A stretch of 64,000 bases of DNA from Uranotaenia lowii. Taxonomy: Eukaryota; Arthropoda; Insecta; Diptera; Culicidae. Of this stretch, positions 1 to 11,763 are shown piece after piece. The translations under genes and the position numbers were made by a program. Each line of letters opens with the position of its first letter. The first letter of the stretch is position 1. The notes under the pieces were generated by a model that did no database searches, had not been told where the DNA came from, and worked only from the letters and a program-made list of their open reading frames with translations. Location of the stretch: contig NC_073692.1 in NCBI RefSeq assembly GCF_029784155.1, positions 318,699,641 to 318,763,640 on the forward strand, read 5' to 3'.

Positions 1-330
1 GCTTCCGGATCTACTCCTCCCATCCTGTGTGAGTTTGCTATGAAGAACTCGATGACTGAATTCTATCGCCGATATATCGCCCAACGCAGTCTAACACTAC
101 GTCACGTAGGTTTTGACTCTAATAAACGCATATTCATCAACGAACATCTAACACCACATGCCAGAGGAATTAGGTCGGAGGCAATCAAATATAAGAAGCT
201 AGGCCTCATCGAAAAGGTTAATACCAGAGAAGGAATCGTTCGTGTGAGGTTGACCCATCAGGCTGAAATGGTGTCCATCAATAACCAAGAACACCTTTCG
301 AAAATATGCAAAAAACCCCAATCCATTTGA
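1..330 (+). CDS. LINE ORF1 protein, C-terminal part (FP-C-like domain), 5' end off window
   Basis: The frame is open from base 1 and ends at a TGA at 328-330, so this is the C-terminal 109 codons of a longer protein. From about residue 14 it reads as the conserved C-terminal domain shared by ORF1 proteins of many CR1/Jockey-group LINEs (FP-C, named after the baculovirus FP protein): an FYRRYI segment, then VGFDSNKRIFINEHLT, then an ARGIRSEAIKYKKLGLIEKV helix-turn block and a final VRVRLTHQ strand. In such elements ORF1 is an RNA-binding chaperone that packages the element's RNA. It lies upstream of an endonuclease/reverse-transcriptase ORF on the same strand, so it probably belongs to that element, though a 1.76-kb spacer separates them. 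It could instead be the tail of a separate LINE. Family call is fairly sure, clade is not. Confidence 0.7.
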   Translation, partial: ASGSTPPILCEFAMKNSMTEFYRRYIAQRSLTLRHVGFDSNKRIFINEHLTPHARGIRSEAIKYKKLGLIEKVNTREGIVRVRLTHQAEMVSINNQEHLSKICKKPQSI

Positions 331-2093
331 GCTATTCTCTTCCTACCCACTTTTCCTTCCTAGCATTCTCATTTTTCCTTCCAACATTCCTCTGACTCCG
401 ATCCCTTGGTATCCCGTGACTCCTAGTCCCTCCTGAAAGTCATCTCATCGCCGCCGAGCATGATCTACGATCATCATCATCATCAATCGACCCTGCCGTC
501 CTGTGCTGATCTGAGAGGTACCCGTTTCGTTGCTGCTCTAAAGAGAATACTCCCAAAGGAACATCGCAACCCGACGAAGTCGAATAAAGTACGCTTTGGA
601 ATGCTGCTGCCGTTTAATGCTCTCGAGAGCCATCCTAATCGATCTGATCCTGTCTGCGAAGCAGCTCTGTTCCCGGTATAATAATCCCATCACTACCACT
701 CGATCTAGGAGACAACCTTCAGTGGTGCATCGTTTATGTAATTATGACTTCGTCGAATAATGGACACCGTAATGCTGCTGCCGTACAGAGATCTTGAGAG
801 CCATCCATATCAATGCCGTTCCAGCCTGAGAAAAACTCAGCTCCCGTAAACTTTTCATCCACTTTCATCGCCACCACTTTTTCTGAGAGACAACGTAAAA
901 TATCCAAAACCGTCGCCCTTTGATGCTCTTCAGGTACCCGAACTGTGGACGGTCATCGCTGCTCCCTTCGCTGTAGCCGGAACCCACCACCACTGATAGT
1001 CATCATCCGCCGTCATCGTTGTTAGAGAAAATTCGAGAGCTGCCGGAGCTACTTGTATTGATGCTCTCCCCAAGAAATAATCTACCACCCGAAAGAATCA
1101 TCTCACAGCCGAACATTACCTATCATTGAACTTAGCCCAAAAATCCGCTGCCACCTGATGAAATGAGAACCACCCAAATTGTTGCCGCTCTTGAGAGACC
1201 ACTGTAACCGAGTGTTCTACCAACAATCGCCTCTGGTTAGCTTATCCAGTTGGATTTTGTTTATTCACCATTAACCTTTGAAGCCCTTCGGATGCCGATA
1301 CTCGGATGGATGCCTGGATGCTGTTGTTGCTGCTAGCCCTGATCTATAGCCTGGCTTTTTCTCAAAATATTGCTTCACCCCGAATCCGTCACTGTTGTGT
1401 CCTGGAATGGAATCTAGAGAAGGTGGGCCGCCCAAGTCGACACTGCTGCTGCTTTGAAGACACCTGTTTGCTATGGCTAATAGTCAGTGGCTCCGAGGGA
1501 CATTCGATCATCGTCATCTGGAAATATTCGACAGCAGCTAGTTCGAGAGCCTGTACCGAGCCATCACCACCTCCACTGCCATCACCACCACTACCCATCT
1601 AACCCACCACCTACCATCCAATCATGAGTCTGGCTCCGATGTACGCCCGATCATCGTCATCCGAGAGCAACCTCCGAGAGCTAATTGCGCCGTGAATATC
1701 CCCATCTTCGCCATCACCACCACCGCTACCCGCCATCCGATCGAGAGCCATCGACGCTGCCAAGGAGAACTGCCGAGCTGCCCACACGTTCTTTTCTACG
1801 ATTCGTCGTGAATTGCGCAAAGGTACATATTTATATATTTTTTAATTTTTCGTTTACCTCGTCATGGATTTTTGGTTGAGTTGATCACATGAAACTTCAA
1901 ACTTTTTTTATATACACATCTCATACGTATTTAAGAATATTTCCGTTCCGTTATCCTTTGATCTGAATAGTCAGGAAAACTTTTTTTTTTGAAATTTGTT
2001 CTTCTACGCAAAACGAAAGTTTTAATGTCGTTCCAAACATGAATTCCTTTAGTAGATACCTTTTGAACTTTGAATTAGATTTAGTTTATCCCA
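331..2093 (+). repeat. Repetitive spacer between LINE ORF1 and ORF2
   Basis: No open frame longer than about 100 codons here looks real. The stretch from about 450 to 1800 is rich in degenerate, recurring words such as GAGAGC, GCCATC, CATCATCAT and CACCACC. The clearest unit is seen twice, 171 bp apart: GTCGAATAA, then AATGCTGCTGCCG at 600 and 771, then GAGAGCCATCC. Later units are more diverged (near 1030, 1185, 1540 and 1660). The composition is clearly GC-richer than the AT-rich ORF2 that follows. It may be repeated regulatory DNA of the LINE or a separate repeat lodged between the two ORFs. Confidence 0.5.
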
Positions 2094-4916
2094 ATGGATA
2101 ATTATTCTAGCTACAATGCCTCGACGATAAATATGATACCGAAAGCTGTACTTCATAGTGTACTTAGTCAAGATATGCTTAACATTTGTCACATCAACGT
2201 TCAAAGCCTTTGCGCACGTCGCTTTTCAAAATTCAGTGAACTTAAAAATCTATTTCTTGAAAGTAAAGTTGACATTATTTTTATGACCGAGACATGGCTT
2301 GGTGAAGTCGTCAACGATACTGTAATAGCAATTGACGGCTACAACTTGATAAGAAATGATCGAAACAGGCATGGAGGAGGTATTTGCATTTACTTCAGAA
2401 ATAATCTGAAATGCAAAATTCTTCTGAAATCAGATAGTAATGAAGGTAATTGTACTGAGTTTATTATCATGGAACTGTTCTTGAATGATACTAAACTCTT
2501 GTTTGGTGTTTATTATGACCCCCCCGAACGCGATTGCTCTGAGCTTCTTCTTAATCATGTACAACAGTTTGCTTTAACCTATAACGCCTCTTTTTTCATA
2601 GGTGATTTTAATGTGGACCTTTCAAAACATTCTTTGAGAAAACACCGATTCAAAGACTTCCTGAATTCTACCAACTTCAGCTGCATTAATAGCGAACCCA
2701 CCTTCTTCCATTCTACCGGCTGCTCTCTACTTGATTTACTTATATCAGATTCACCTGATAGCATACATCGTTTTAGCCAAATTTCTTTACCAGGCATTTC
2801 TCATCACGATTTAATCTTTTCTTCATTGAATTTTCCAAAAGCTAATGAACCAGACGGTTATTGGTTTCCCGATTATAAAAACTTTGATGAAAGTGCTCTT
2901 TTCACGACTCTCTCTAATGTTAACTGGAATATCTTTCTAAGTATTGAAAACTCTGATATGCTTGTTGAGTTATTCAATAGCTTTCTGATGAATGTTCATG
3001 AAACTATATTTCCTCTCAAATTCAGAAAACATCGTAAGAATGGTTGGTTCTCTAATGAGATTAATCATGCAATGATTAACAGGGACTTGGCTTACAGCAC
3101 TTGGAAACATTCAAAGTCAGTTGAAGATAAAAATAAATATAAAATATTGCGAAATAAAGTTAATTATCTAATTTTAAAAGCAAAAATGACGCTTGATAAA
3201 AGACGATTAAACCTAGATGTTCCAGCAAAGACTTTCTGGAATAATTTGAAAAAAATTGGACTAAGTAAATCATAAGGGAACACTGATGCAACCAATTTTT
3301 CTGCTACTGAGGTTAATGATTATTTTACTTCGAATTTTTCAAGAAATATCACTGAACAATTGCATTATCCAAATAATTTGAACGGTTTCAAGTTTAAAGC
3401 TTTCGAAGAGTATGAAATTATAAATGCGATTAACTCAATTAAATCAAATGCGATAGGAATGGATGCTATTCCTATCAAATTAATCAAAATACTACTGCCC
3501 TACATTTTACCTGCTATTAGCCACATTTTTGATATAATTTTAAAAACTTCCAAATTTCCATATCAATGGAAAAAATCTAAAGTTATCCCCATTCAAAAAA
3601 AGGCTAAATCACACGACTTTTCAAACTTAAGACCTATCAGCATATTGAGCGCTACTTCCAAAATTTTCGAAAAATTGATAAAAAATCAGATAACAGATTA
3701 CCTAAATCAAAATAACATACTATTCCAATTTCAGTCTGGTTTTCGTTCTTCCCACAGTACTGAAACTGCTCTTATGAAAGTACATAACGATATAGCGCTC
3801 ACTTTGGATAAAAAAGGTATTGCAGCATTGCTTTTGATTGATTTTGCAAAAGCTTTCGATCGCGTATCGCATTCTAAACTCATCATTAAACTGAGAACTA
3901 AATACAATTTTTCAAGACCAGCGGTTGAACTCGTCCAGTCGTATCTTGAAGGTCGTTCACAGGCCGTATTCTTCAACGGTTGTTTTTCTGAGTTTACTTC
4001 CATTGAATCAGGCGTTCCTCAAGGATCGATTTTAGGACCACTATTTTTCTCGCTTTTCATAAACGATCTTCCATCTGTTCTACAGCACTGCTCAATTCAT
4101 CTATTCGCAGATGATGTTCAGATCTACCTCTGTGAGAAAAATGTTCCAAATTTGGACGAGTTTTGTTCCAAAATAAATCAAGATTTAGATAAAATAAAAG
4201 TATGGTCTGATGTTAATCTTTTACCTATAAACCCCTCCAAAACTAAAGCTCTTTGTTTCGGTAGTAGGTACATATCATCGCCAGATTTTCCTCCATTAGT
4301 TCTCAACGACACTATTATTCAATTTGTTGACCACGGTGAAAACCTCGGAGTCATTTTCGATCGGGATCTTTCTTGGAACCGTCAGATCAATGCTCAATGC
4401 GGTAAAATCTATGGTGCACTCAAAAGATTAAACCTAACGACAAATCACCTGGACGTTTCAACTAAAATTAAACTTTTCAAGGTTTATGTTTTCCCCTTGT
4501 TTATTTACGGAGATTTTCTTTATTCTAATGCTTTAGAAAGATCCGTAAACAGAATGCGCATTGCTCTTAATTCCTGCGTAAGATACGTTTTTAATTTGTC
4601 GCGTTTTTCTCGAGTGTCACATTTGCAAAAATTACTTATCGGTTGTTCTTTCGATAACTTTCAAAAATATCGATCATGTGTGATAATGCATAGGATTTTA
4701 AAAACAGGAAAACCGCTTTATTTGAAAACTTTACTAATCCCATTAAGGAATTCTCGAACTGGTAATATAGTTATCCCTCCGCATAGTTCGACTTACTACG
4801 GCAGATCCTTTTTCGTTAGAGGTATTGTTAGTTGGAATAATCTTCCTCTCAATTTAAAAACAATACAAAACAAATCAGAGTTCAAAAGGTGTTTGCTGGA
4901 GGAATTCGTGGAGTAG
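2094..4916 (+). pseudogene. LINE ORF2: endonuclease plus reverse transcriptase, one in-frame stop
   Basis: This is one frame of about 940 codons broken only by TAA at 3273-3275; the sequence on both sides is in the same frame, so no frameshift is needed. The N-terminal half is an APE-type endonuclease that nicks target DNA: HINVQSL near residue 34, TETWL near 63, RNDRNRHGGGICIY, IGDFNVDL, LLDLLISD and the catalytic-type SHHD. The C-terminal half is the reverse transcriptase: NLRPISIL, LLIDFAKAFDRVSH (first catalytic Asp), SGVPQGSILGPLFF, then FADDVQIY (catalytic Asp pair). A C-terminal region ends in a SWNNLPLNLKTI-type motif common in CR1/Jockey-group LINEs. There is no RNase H domain. The catalytic residues are intact, so decay is slight; the stop separates EN from RT and would inactivate this copy unless read through. 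Clade not assigned. Confidence 0.9.
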
Positions 4917-5068
4917 AACGGCATTTAAAACGTAACGAATTAGGAACGATTAGTTATTAGATGTTAAGGAAATACAAGAAAACTACCTACCACATTGTAA
5001 CAATTAAAAAGATTGTAATCTTACGTTGCAAGAATGAAATAAAGAAATAATAATAATAATAATATTAC

Positions 5069-6412
5069 CTAGAAGTAATTTGTAAAAAATACTCGTGTTC
5101 CGTCTAAGGCAACAAACGTGTAAATTTTTGTTTCCTGAATCGAGTAGCTCCAAAAAAATTCCACTTCCATGAGTATTTTCAGCTGGTTTACCTGAATGTT
5201 TCCGAATGCATCATCTGATGGAGCTGGATACAGAAAAAATTGGTGGAAGTAGGTGGAGGAAGAAGCTTTTTTTTCCTCTGCAGACCCACTGAGGGCTGCA
5301 GCTTGTCGTTGCTCGAAGAAAATGCACATTGCACATTGTCTGGGCTACCAGGCTCTCAGGTATTCTTTCCTACCCACATACCCACCTGAGCTGCTGTTGC
5401 TGCTGCATTATTCATAAGTCATTGTTTATTTGAATTTTTACAACAGAATGACGTGTCTCTTCGTTCATTCAGGCAACGTTCCCTCCCTATTTCGTTGCTC
5501 CATCTGTAGATTTCCTCCCGATTCGAGGATGTTGTGCGGAAAATGTGAATGAAAAACTTTTTAGAGTACAGTGGGAGGAAGGGGAGGAATTGTTCAAGAT
5601 ATTTTTACATACATGTTTCTTTTCAAAGTACAGGAAACACACATATCTATCCGTTGTCTTTATTCATCGATGGAGTTTATAAATGGATGACTGGAATTTG
5701 TTCATGTGATCCTGCCTTCCTCCTGGATTGTTTCAATTTGTAAAATATTAAGGCTTTCCTGTTAACCGATGTTGTATTATGTGTTCAATGCGATGCAAAT
5801 TTAATCACTCTCAACCACCCCCACAATTGTAAGAACATTGAAATGGAAACCACAATGGAATGCATTGCTGACGTAAGCTTCAATATTCAAACTAGTACGC
5901 TTGAGGTTCAATTAACTTATGTTGGTTTTGTTCAACCTTTAAGATTGTTTTTTTTTATTATAAATGACATCGTACGGTTACTTTTCAAAAAAGGAAAATA
6001 ATCAAATTGAAAACTGTCGATCGCAATCGGCACATTTTACTCTGTCTCAGCACCTCCCTTCCGGAAAATCAACACATTTTTTTCTGTCCAATCAAATGCT
6101 TAACCACGTTCAAATGATAGAGCACACATCAGGTTTCACATGTCAAACAAGCCCTCCCAGCCATCATTATCATCATCGATGTGTATCGAAGTCAGAAGTA
6201 TCTACAGCACGTTGTTGGAAGGGACTTTCCCTTGACTTAAACTAGAAAGTCCTTCTCCACCCCCACTCGCCATTGATGGTTGGGTTTGTTGCTGAAACTC
6301 ACAAGTGAGCACTTCCTACAAGATTGCTCGATACCGATAAAGAGGCGCCCACACTCTTCGTCACGTGATGAAGTATGGCAAGAGGGAGAGAAGTGAAAAA
6401 AAAAATCATCAA
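5069..6412. other. Non-coding DNA without recognised repeats
   Basis: Composition is more balanced than in the surrounding AT-rich tracts. I found no match with other parts of the window, and the short open frames (for example 5964-6245) have no recognisable domain. Such islands may hold regulatory DNA, but nothing specific can be named. Confidence 0.35.
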
Positions 6413-6440
6413 CAGCCAGCCAGCCAGCCAGCCAGCCAGC
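6413..6440. repeat. (CAGC)7 microsatellite
   Basis: Seven perfect tetranucleotide units in a row, preceded by a short A-tract. Confidence 0.95.
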
Positions 6441-7429
6441 AATTGATGCACCTTAAAGGCAAAAATGTTTTACAAACGACAACTCCCACACCCCACCCTT
6501 GCTTGTTAGGGATGGTTTCGAGCACATCCTTATAATCGATTACACCAAAACAACCCGGGGGGTGTTTTCCAATGTGAGGGGTGGAAAATGCACGTCGTAC
6601 AGCACCCCATTGATAGATCCGGTGTGACGAGATTATACTGCTGCTATGATGTTTACTGTGGTTTTACCATAATGTTTCTTTGGCTTTCTGTAAACATTTT
6701 GAATATAAAAAATTTCTTTCAAATTAAATTTTGTATCAAAATTGAAAACTGTGCATTTAGAAAAACTAAAAAAATAACTTTTTCATTTATTTTAATGCAT
6801 AAATCAAAACGTTTAGCGGGGTTGAACAGGATTGCCATGTAAATAAAAACAGTTTTAACTTAAAAAATACATTAACTTTCTTCAGTGAGGCACGAATTAA
6901 GCATGACTACTTTTATTGAATTTATTTTAAAATTTACTAGTAAAATAAAAAAAATGATTTCCAAACATGAAACAAATATGAATTAAAAACAATAAATTGA
7001 GTCGGAAAAGTTGTAACGTTTTATGTTGCAAAAGCATATTTCAAACTTATTGACCGAAAGGTCCAAGAAAAATGAAGGCTTAAGCGCCAAATTTTGTTAT
7101 AAAAATTTGCCAACATTTCCGTTTTGTTGCCCGGCGGCTAGCGGGAAGTCGTGGTCCGCAGCTTGATTTAAGGACACTTATCGGTTTAAGTATGATCATT
7201 TTAATTCACAAAATTACAATTGTTAAACTTGGCCAAAGTTAAAAAAAATCTTCACGTGAGCGCTCACGAATCGGCTTCAGAACCAGCAATAGCGGCTTCC
7301 GTTGGCTGATCCGGATTCGGCAAGCATTCTCGGAAACAGAGCAATTGTAAAAAAAGACCGCTGGTGTTCTGTTGAAGACCACGGCTTATTTAGAAACGCA
7401 CCAAGCATCCAAATAGTCTTAAAACTTAC
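6441..7429. other. Non-coding DNA
   Basis: No gene recognised. About 6650-7110 is AT-rich with short homopolymers. If the minus-strand exon at 7430-7753 is real, this would be the start of its first intron. Confidence 0.3.
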
Positions 7430-7753
7430 GCGGCCTTTTCGGTTGTTGAGCTCCGGCTGGCGAGAGCGATCGCATTCATTTGGACCTCTTTCGGAATCCA
7501 AATGATGGCAATGAAAATTGCCGTTTCCGCGCCAGGCGGTCAAACAGCGGGTGGAACGGGCCTCGACACCCTGATCGCTCCCACGCTCTTCTCCCGTGCA
7601 TCGTGCTGCACCAGATGGCTTGGCTGGATGATCGTCCCGCAGACAAATCTCAGGAACAGACGGCACCAACTGCAGCAATGGTCACTGGTCACCAGCACAA
7701 AAAAACACTCGGTCGCACTGTCGACCACTCGGGAGAAGGCCCAGAAACTAAAT
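7430..7753 (-). other. Candidate 5' exon of an unknown minus-strand gene
   Basis: This GC-rich island sits in AT-rich surroundings. Read on the minus strand it starts at a TCATTT initiator match (A+1 at 7753) and ends in a good splice donor, GGCCGC followed by GTAAGTTTT (GT at 7429-7428). The long open frames inside lack an in-frame ATG, so the exon is probably mostly 5' untranslated. The only ATG-started frame I see is a short one of about 41 codons that closes before the donor. No protein domain can be recognised and no downstream exon was found in the window to the left. Inference only; it could be an unrelated GC-rich island. Confidence 0.3.
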
Positions 7754-7786
7754 GATGATCGCGCGCATGATCGGCTGCCCTTTTAT
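7750..7786 (-). promoter_or_regulatory. Putative core promoter (TATA-like box plus initiator)
   Basis: On the minus strand ATAAAAG (7786-7780) lies about 33 bases upstream of the A of TCATTT (7755-7750). That spacing and the TCAKTY match are what an insect TATA/Inr promoter should show. It fits the 5' edge of the candidate exon. Confidence 0.3.
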
Positions 7787-7924
7787 CATTTATTTCCTTG
7801 GGTATTTCACCGGTCGACGATCGAAGTTTTTCCCGTCTCTCGGGTTTCTCTGCTAGTTCGTTGAAGAATCAGCAAATGTGTTTCCGAACTCTGGGTCAGT
7901 GGTGCCCAAATCAAAATGCTACAA

Positions 7925-8790
7925 AGTACCGTACACTGTGGGAACATTGATCACTTTTTTTATTCTTTTCAAATATTTTGGAAGGGGTTACTTTTTTGTA
8001 ACCCTACTTTTTTTGTTTAAATACTAACTGAGGTAAGTAGTTTAAAGCATGATCATTGGTAATAGAATATTCAAACGACATAAGTGGCAATAACTAAATT
8101 TTTGTTACAAAACCAGGTTTCATGATTTGGGATAACTTTGATCACCTCAACATACCTCAACATCTTCAAAACTATTGTTTTCCTGTCAAAGAGCACAGAA
8201 GGCTTAAAACATTAAAACAGATTTTTTTTTCGGACTCAATTGAATTTCTTAGCATTTTCTTTCAAAAACAAATATACGCAAAAGATGGACAATGTTGCTG
8301 CATACATTTAGGGGCAAAAATTATGAACATTTCTCAATATTTTTTGGCCTAAAAAAAAAATGAAATTTTACCATCATGCAATTCGCTAGGTCCTCCCACT
8401 GTTTCGCTGTTTTTTTTTTATTGAAACTTTTTTTTTTAGCCATTTGTTCTATACTAAGGTTGCCAGAATTTTTTCCATTCCCATCCGGGCCTAGCAATTC
8501 CGGGCATTTTTTTTTTAAAAAAACCTGGCAAAATCCGGGCATGGATGAAAACTGAAAATATTAATGTAAATTGCTATGTTTTGCTTGTAGAAAAGCATTA
8601 TCAATCAATGTTCATAGGTACTTAAGATTTAGCGCAAAAATCACGACATAAATAGCAAATACTCAAGATTGTATCCTACCAACGGTATCCAAACTTTCCC
8701 TAGAAGATGTGCTTGAAAATTTTCAAAAATTTTCCACTCTGTGGGCGTGTTTATTTAACAAAAAGTAAATTTATCACTTAAATGCCTAAA
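7925..8790 (+). repeat. Dispersed AT-rich repeat, copy A
   Basis: It opens with TACCGTACACTGTGGGAAC and TTGATCACTTTTTT. Three blocks recur in the same order in copy B: GGACAATG..CATACATTTAGGGGC (8287-8315 versus 19090-19117), CTAGG(T/C)CCTC(C/G)CACT (8388-8402 versus 19190-19204), and TTTTCCACTCTGTGGG (8729 versus 20196). The copies are strongly diverged, so this is an old element. No coding potential. A short AAGGTTGCCAGA/CCGGGC sequence at 8455-8545 resembles the MITE at 36.4-36.9 kb. Confidence 0.55.
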
Positions 8791-11693
8791 TATTGAAAAA
8801 AGTCGGACCATCAAACTCAAAAAGCTTAAGTTTACAATTTCCTAGACCGAATAATACCAAATAAGTTTTGTCGAGCTACTTAGAGTGTTGATTTCGAATT
8901 TGTTGTCAATGAAAGGCAGGGAGAGTTTTTTTTTTAAATTGTCACTAATTTTTCTCATATGTCTAAATTAAGACGAGCAAATGCAAACAAATTTGGTATT
9001 TGCTTTAAATTCTGAGTTTTTGAATTCGTAATTTTGTTCTGAATGACAAATATTAAAAATTCACATAGGGGAGTGAATATGGTTATAAGACTGAAATAAT
9101 TGAAACATTTTTTTCGGCTGACGTCATTCATTTATTGCCTTCACCATGCAGTTTCTTTACTATTTGCTCAGATAGAAGAAAACAATAAAAAATCCTCAAT
9201 CTTTATACGATCTGAATCATGTCATCTGCAATTTTCATTAATTTTTCAGAAATTTTTACCATGTTTAATAGATTACCAGATCATGGTTGTTCTCAGAGGT
9301 GAAAAAGATCTCTGGCGTTCAAGTGTTGAATTTTTCTTTATGGTGAGAACTTACAGTTGTAGTCGAATTCTCCATCGGAGAGATACAAATTAGTAACTTT
9401 AGTAACCATTTTTTCACAAAACAAATTCAATTGTAATTTATAACAAGTGCTGATGCTGCATGAAATCCATTTTTTATGAAGCCTTGTAAATTTGAATTTC
9501 AAAGAATGATTTTTTTTAAGTTCAGCTACAGTTGATTTATTGAGAGTTCTTAAACTTTAAAAAGTCATATCTGATGTCTAATGCTTAACTCATTTGAAAA
9601 TCTATAGCAGTGCTTTTTTCACGTGCGTTCACAAGGATTCATGACTAGATTCCAAAATAAGTATTGAGGTTCTGAATCAAAGCAAAGATTCTCTCTCGAG
9701 AATTTTTTACCCTCGATTTTCCATCATTTAAAATTAATCATGAAATTTCAAATTTATATCCTATATTATGCAGCTCAAAAACAAAAAAATATATTTTAGA
9801 TCAGATTTAATTTTATTTTCTTTGAAATCTATCACATCAAACATTCATATCATGGATGACCGTGAAAAAAATGCAAGTGCTACCAAACACAAATCTAATA
9901 TAAAACATTCGTAGTAAGAGTTCAAAGTTTAAAAAAAAATCAAAATTTTTGAATTCAAGCTAATGTCTATAGACACAAAAGATTCCAGCTACAATAAACC
10001 GAAAGAACAGATTGCGTGTTATAACTTTTGCTTTCCCTATGAGTTTTAAGAGCCCAAGAGGAGCAAAAAGTATTAATAATCGCCGTTTCAAAATGAAGAA
10101 ATTGATGTTTTGCGATAAAGATTTAAATTCATTTCCAGAACCCAAAATCTACATTCTCAATTATAACAAAGAAAACCTAATTTACATTTTCCGAGGTGCC
10201 AAGAGTTATAAATCTGATTTTGAATTATTTACAATCACTGAATGCAACTTTGTATTTTTTTTCTATCAGCTCTTATTTCCGGCATAACCTTTGAAAAATC
10301 AAGGAAAAAATTCTTTGAAAAAATTTGTGCACTTTTAAGCAAAAGCAATATCAAAAAGATTTCGAAAAAAAGGTTTGAACTTATCTTTCAATTTTCATGA
10401 AAACTGAGTAATTTACAATGACTTCTGGGAGAAAAATCTATAGTACTAAGTTTGTTTCCCCGGATACGGAAACTTTGAAAACTTTTTCAACCAAAATCAA
10501 ACTTGGATATTTAATAATATACAAGTGAAAAAGCCTTTCATCCAGGTGAAGAAATCCAAAATTTTCAGTATGAAGTATTTAACTAAACAAACTTCCTTTT
10601 TGCGGAGTTAGCAGTAGTTTTTATGTCATCTATTCAATTTTTAGAAATAAGGTTAAATTTACGTTTGTTTCTTTGAAACAAGATTATCTAGACAAAATCT
10701 GTATCGTTTTATTCCGGTAATATGTCACTTTGTGGAGTTTTTCCAAGTAATCTGTATCGTTAAATGAATATAAGATAATGAACAGATTAAAAATATTTTG
10801 TTGTTGTTCATGTATGCTAGATACTTCATTAGTTATCATTGATTGATTTTACTCTAAACTGATAAGTTTTTAAATTACTATACGCCAGACAATCTTCCAA
10901 AATCAGTCGACCATATATAAGGCAACAAGACAATCTATCATGTTGAACATTCGAAAGATCTTTTATTGATTTTTGACCAACACTACTGGATTTCAAGATC
11001 TTACTAAAGAATAGTCCTAACTATCAGAATTAAACCTTCATTCCATGACTTTTTATTATAATTCAAAATCATTTAAAAAAAATTGAAATTATGTGTAAGT
11101 ACCTACATGAAGAAAAAAACCACACTAAATTTTTTTTACGCGGTTTGATTTTGCTCAGTTTTTCTAACACGGCTTCTTTTTAGACGATTTTTGCCATGGG
11201 CATGATTCTTCTACACGGCTCGCGTAAACCAACACGTTTCTGAGCGAAAACATTCAAAGTCCTATGCGGTTACAACTGATTTCATACCGCGTAAAAAAAT
11301 CTTATTGTAATGTTCACTTTCTTTATAATTTATTTGTTGCTAACTTGTCACTATTTTATTCGTTTCGGTACAATTTAAATTAAACTTTGTTTGTTAACTT
11401 TAATTTCAAGAGCAAATCAAATAAAATAAAATAAGTTTCATACTTCAGAAACAGAATTTGAAATTCAAATTTTGCACATAATTTATACTTAGAGTGTTGA
11501 TTTTTTAATAAGAAATTGAAAAAACAAAACCAAAATCATCAACGAGCATTGTGTTTCAGTAGTGAAAACAATAATAATAAATTTCCAAATCATGGTTCCG
11601 TAAAATTCTCCAATAAAGAATTAAATCCTCGTAAGTTATATTTGTTAATTTGGCCGGAAAAATATCAATTTCTTATTTTGTGAAAACTCGGAA
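8791..11693. other. AT-rich non-coding DNA, probably old repeat
   Basis: No gene. Parts resemble the stretch after copy B: around 9830-9900 versus 21220-21290 (ATCACATCA..CAT..ATGGATGA) and 10940-11000 versus 21355-21410 (CGAAAGATC, CCAACACT..TGG..TTTCAAGA). Copy A may therefore extend this far. Confidence 0.35.
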
Positions 11694-11708
11694 GGGGGGG
11701 GGGGGGGG
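11694..11708. repeat. Poly-G run (15 G)
   Basis: A homopolymer of 15 G. Similar G or C runs occur at 12606-12621, 18697-18712, 37107-37121, 38274-38291 and 43784-43800, several of them next to element ends. Confidence 0.9.
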
Positions 11709-11763
11709 CATCGATATTTCCAAAAATCGCGAAGGGTTGAAGAAATAATGTCTGAAGCACCTA

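Larger units (their letters stand above)
1..5068 (+). mobile_element. Non-LTR retrotransposon (CR1/Jockey group), near-complete, 5' end off window
   Basis: The element is made of the ORF1 tail, the repetitive spacer, ORF2 and a short 3' UTR. The UTR ends with an AATAAAG-like signal and a run of TAA/AAT triplets (about 5037-5066), the kind of simple-repeat tail that many LINEs carry. The left boundary is outside the window, so target-site duplications cannot be checked. Confidence 0.75.

Noticed and set aside
7277..7864. Protein-coding ORFs on both strands of the GC-rich island
   Set aside because: No true in-frame ATG for the long minus-strand frames and no domain; the region is better read as an untranslated exon candidate.
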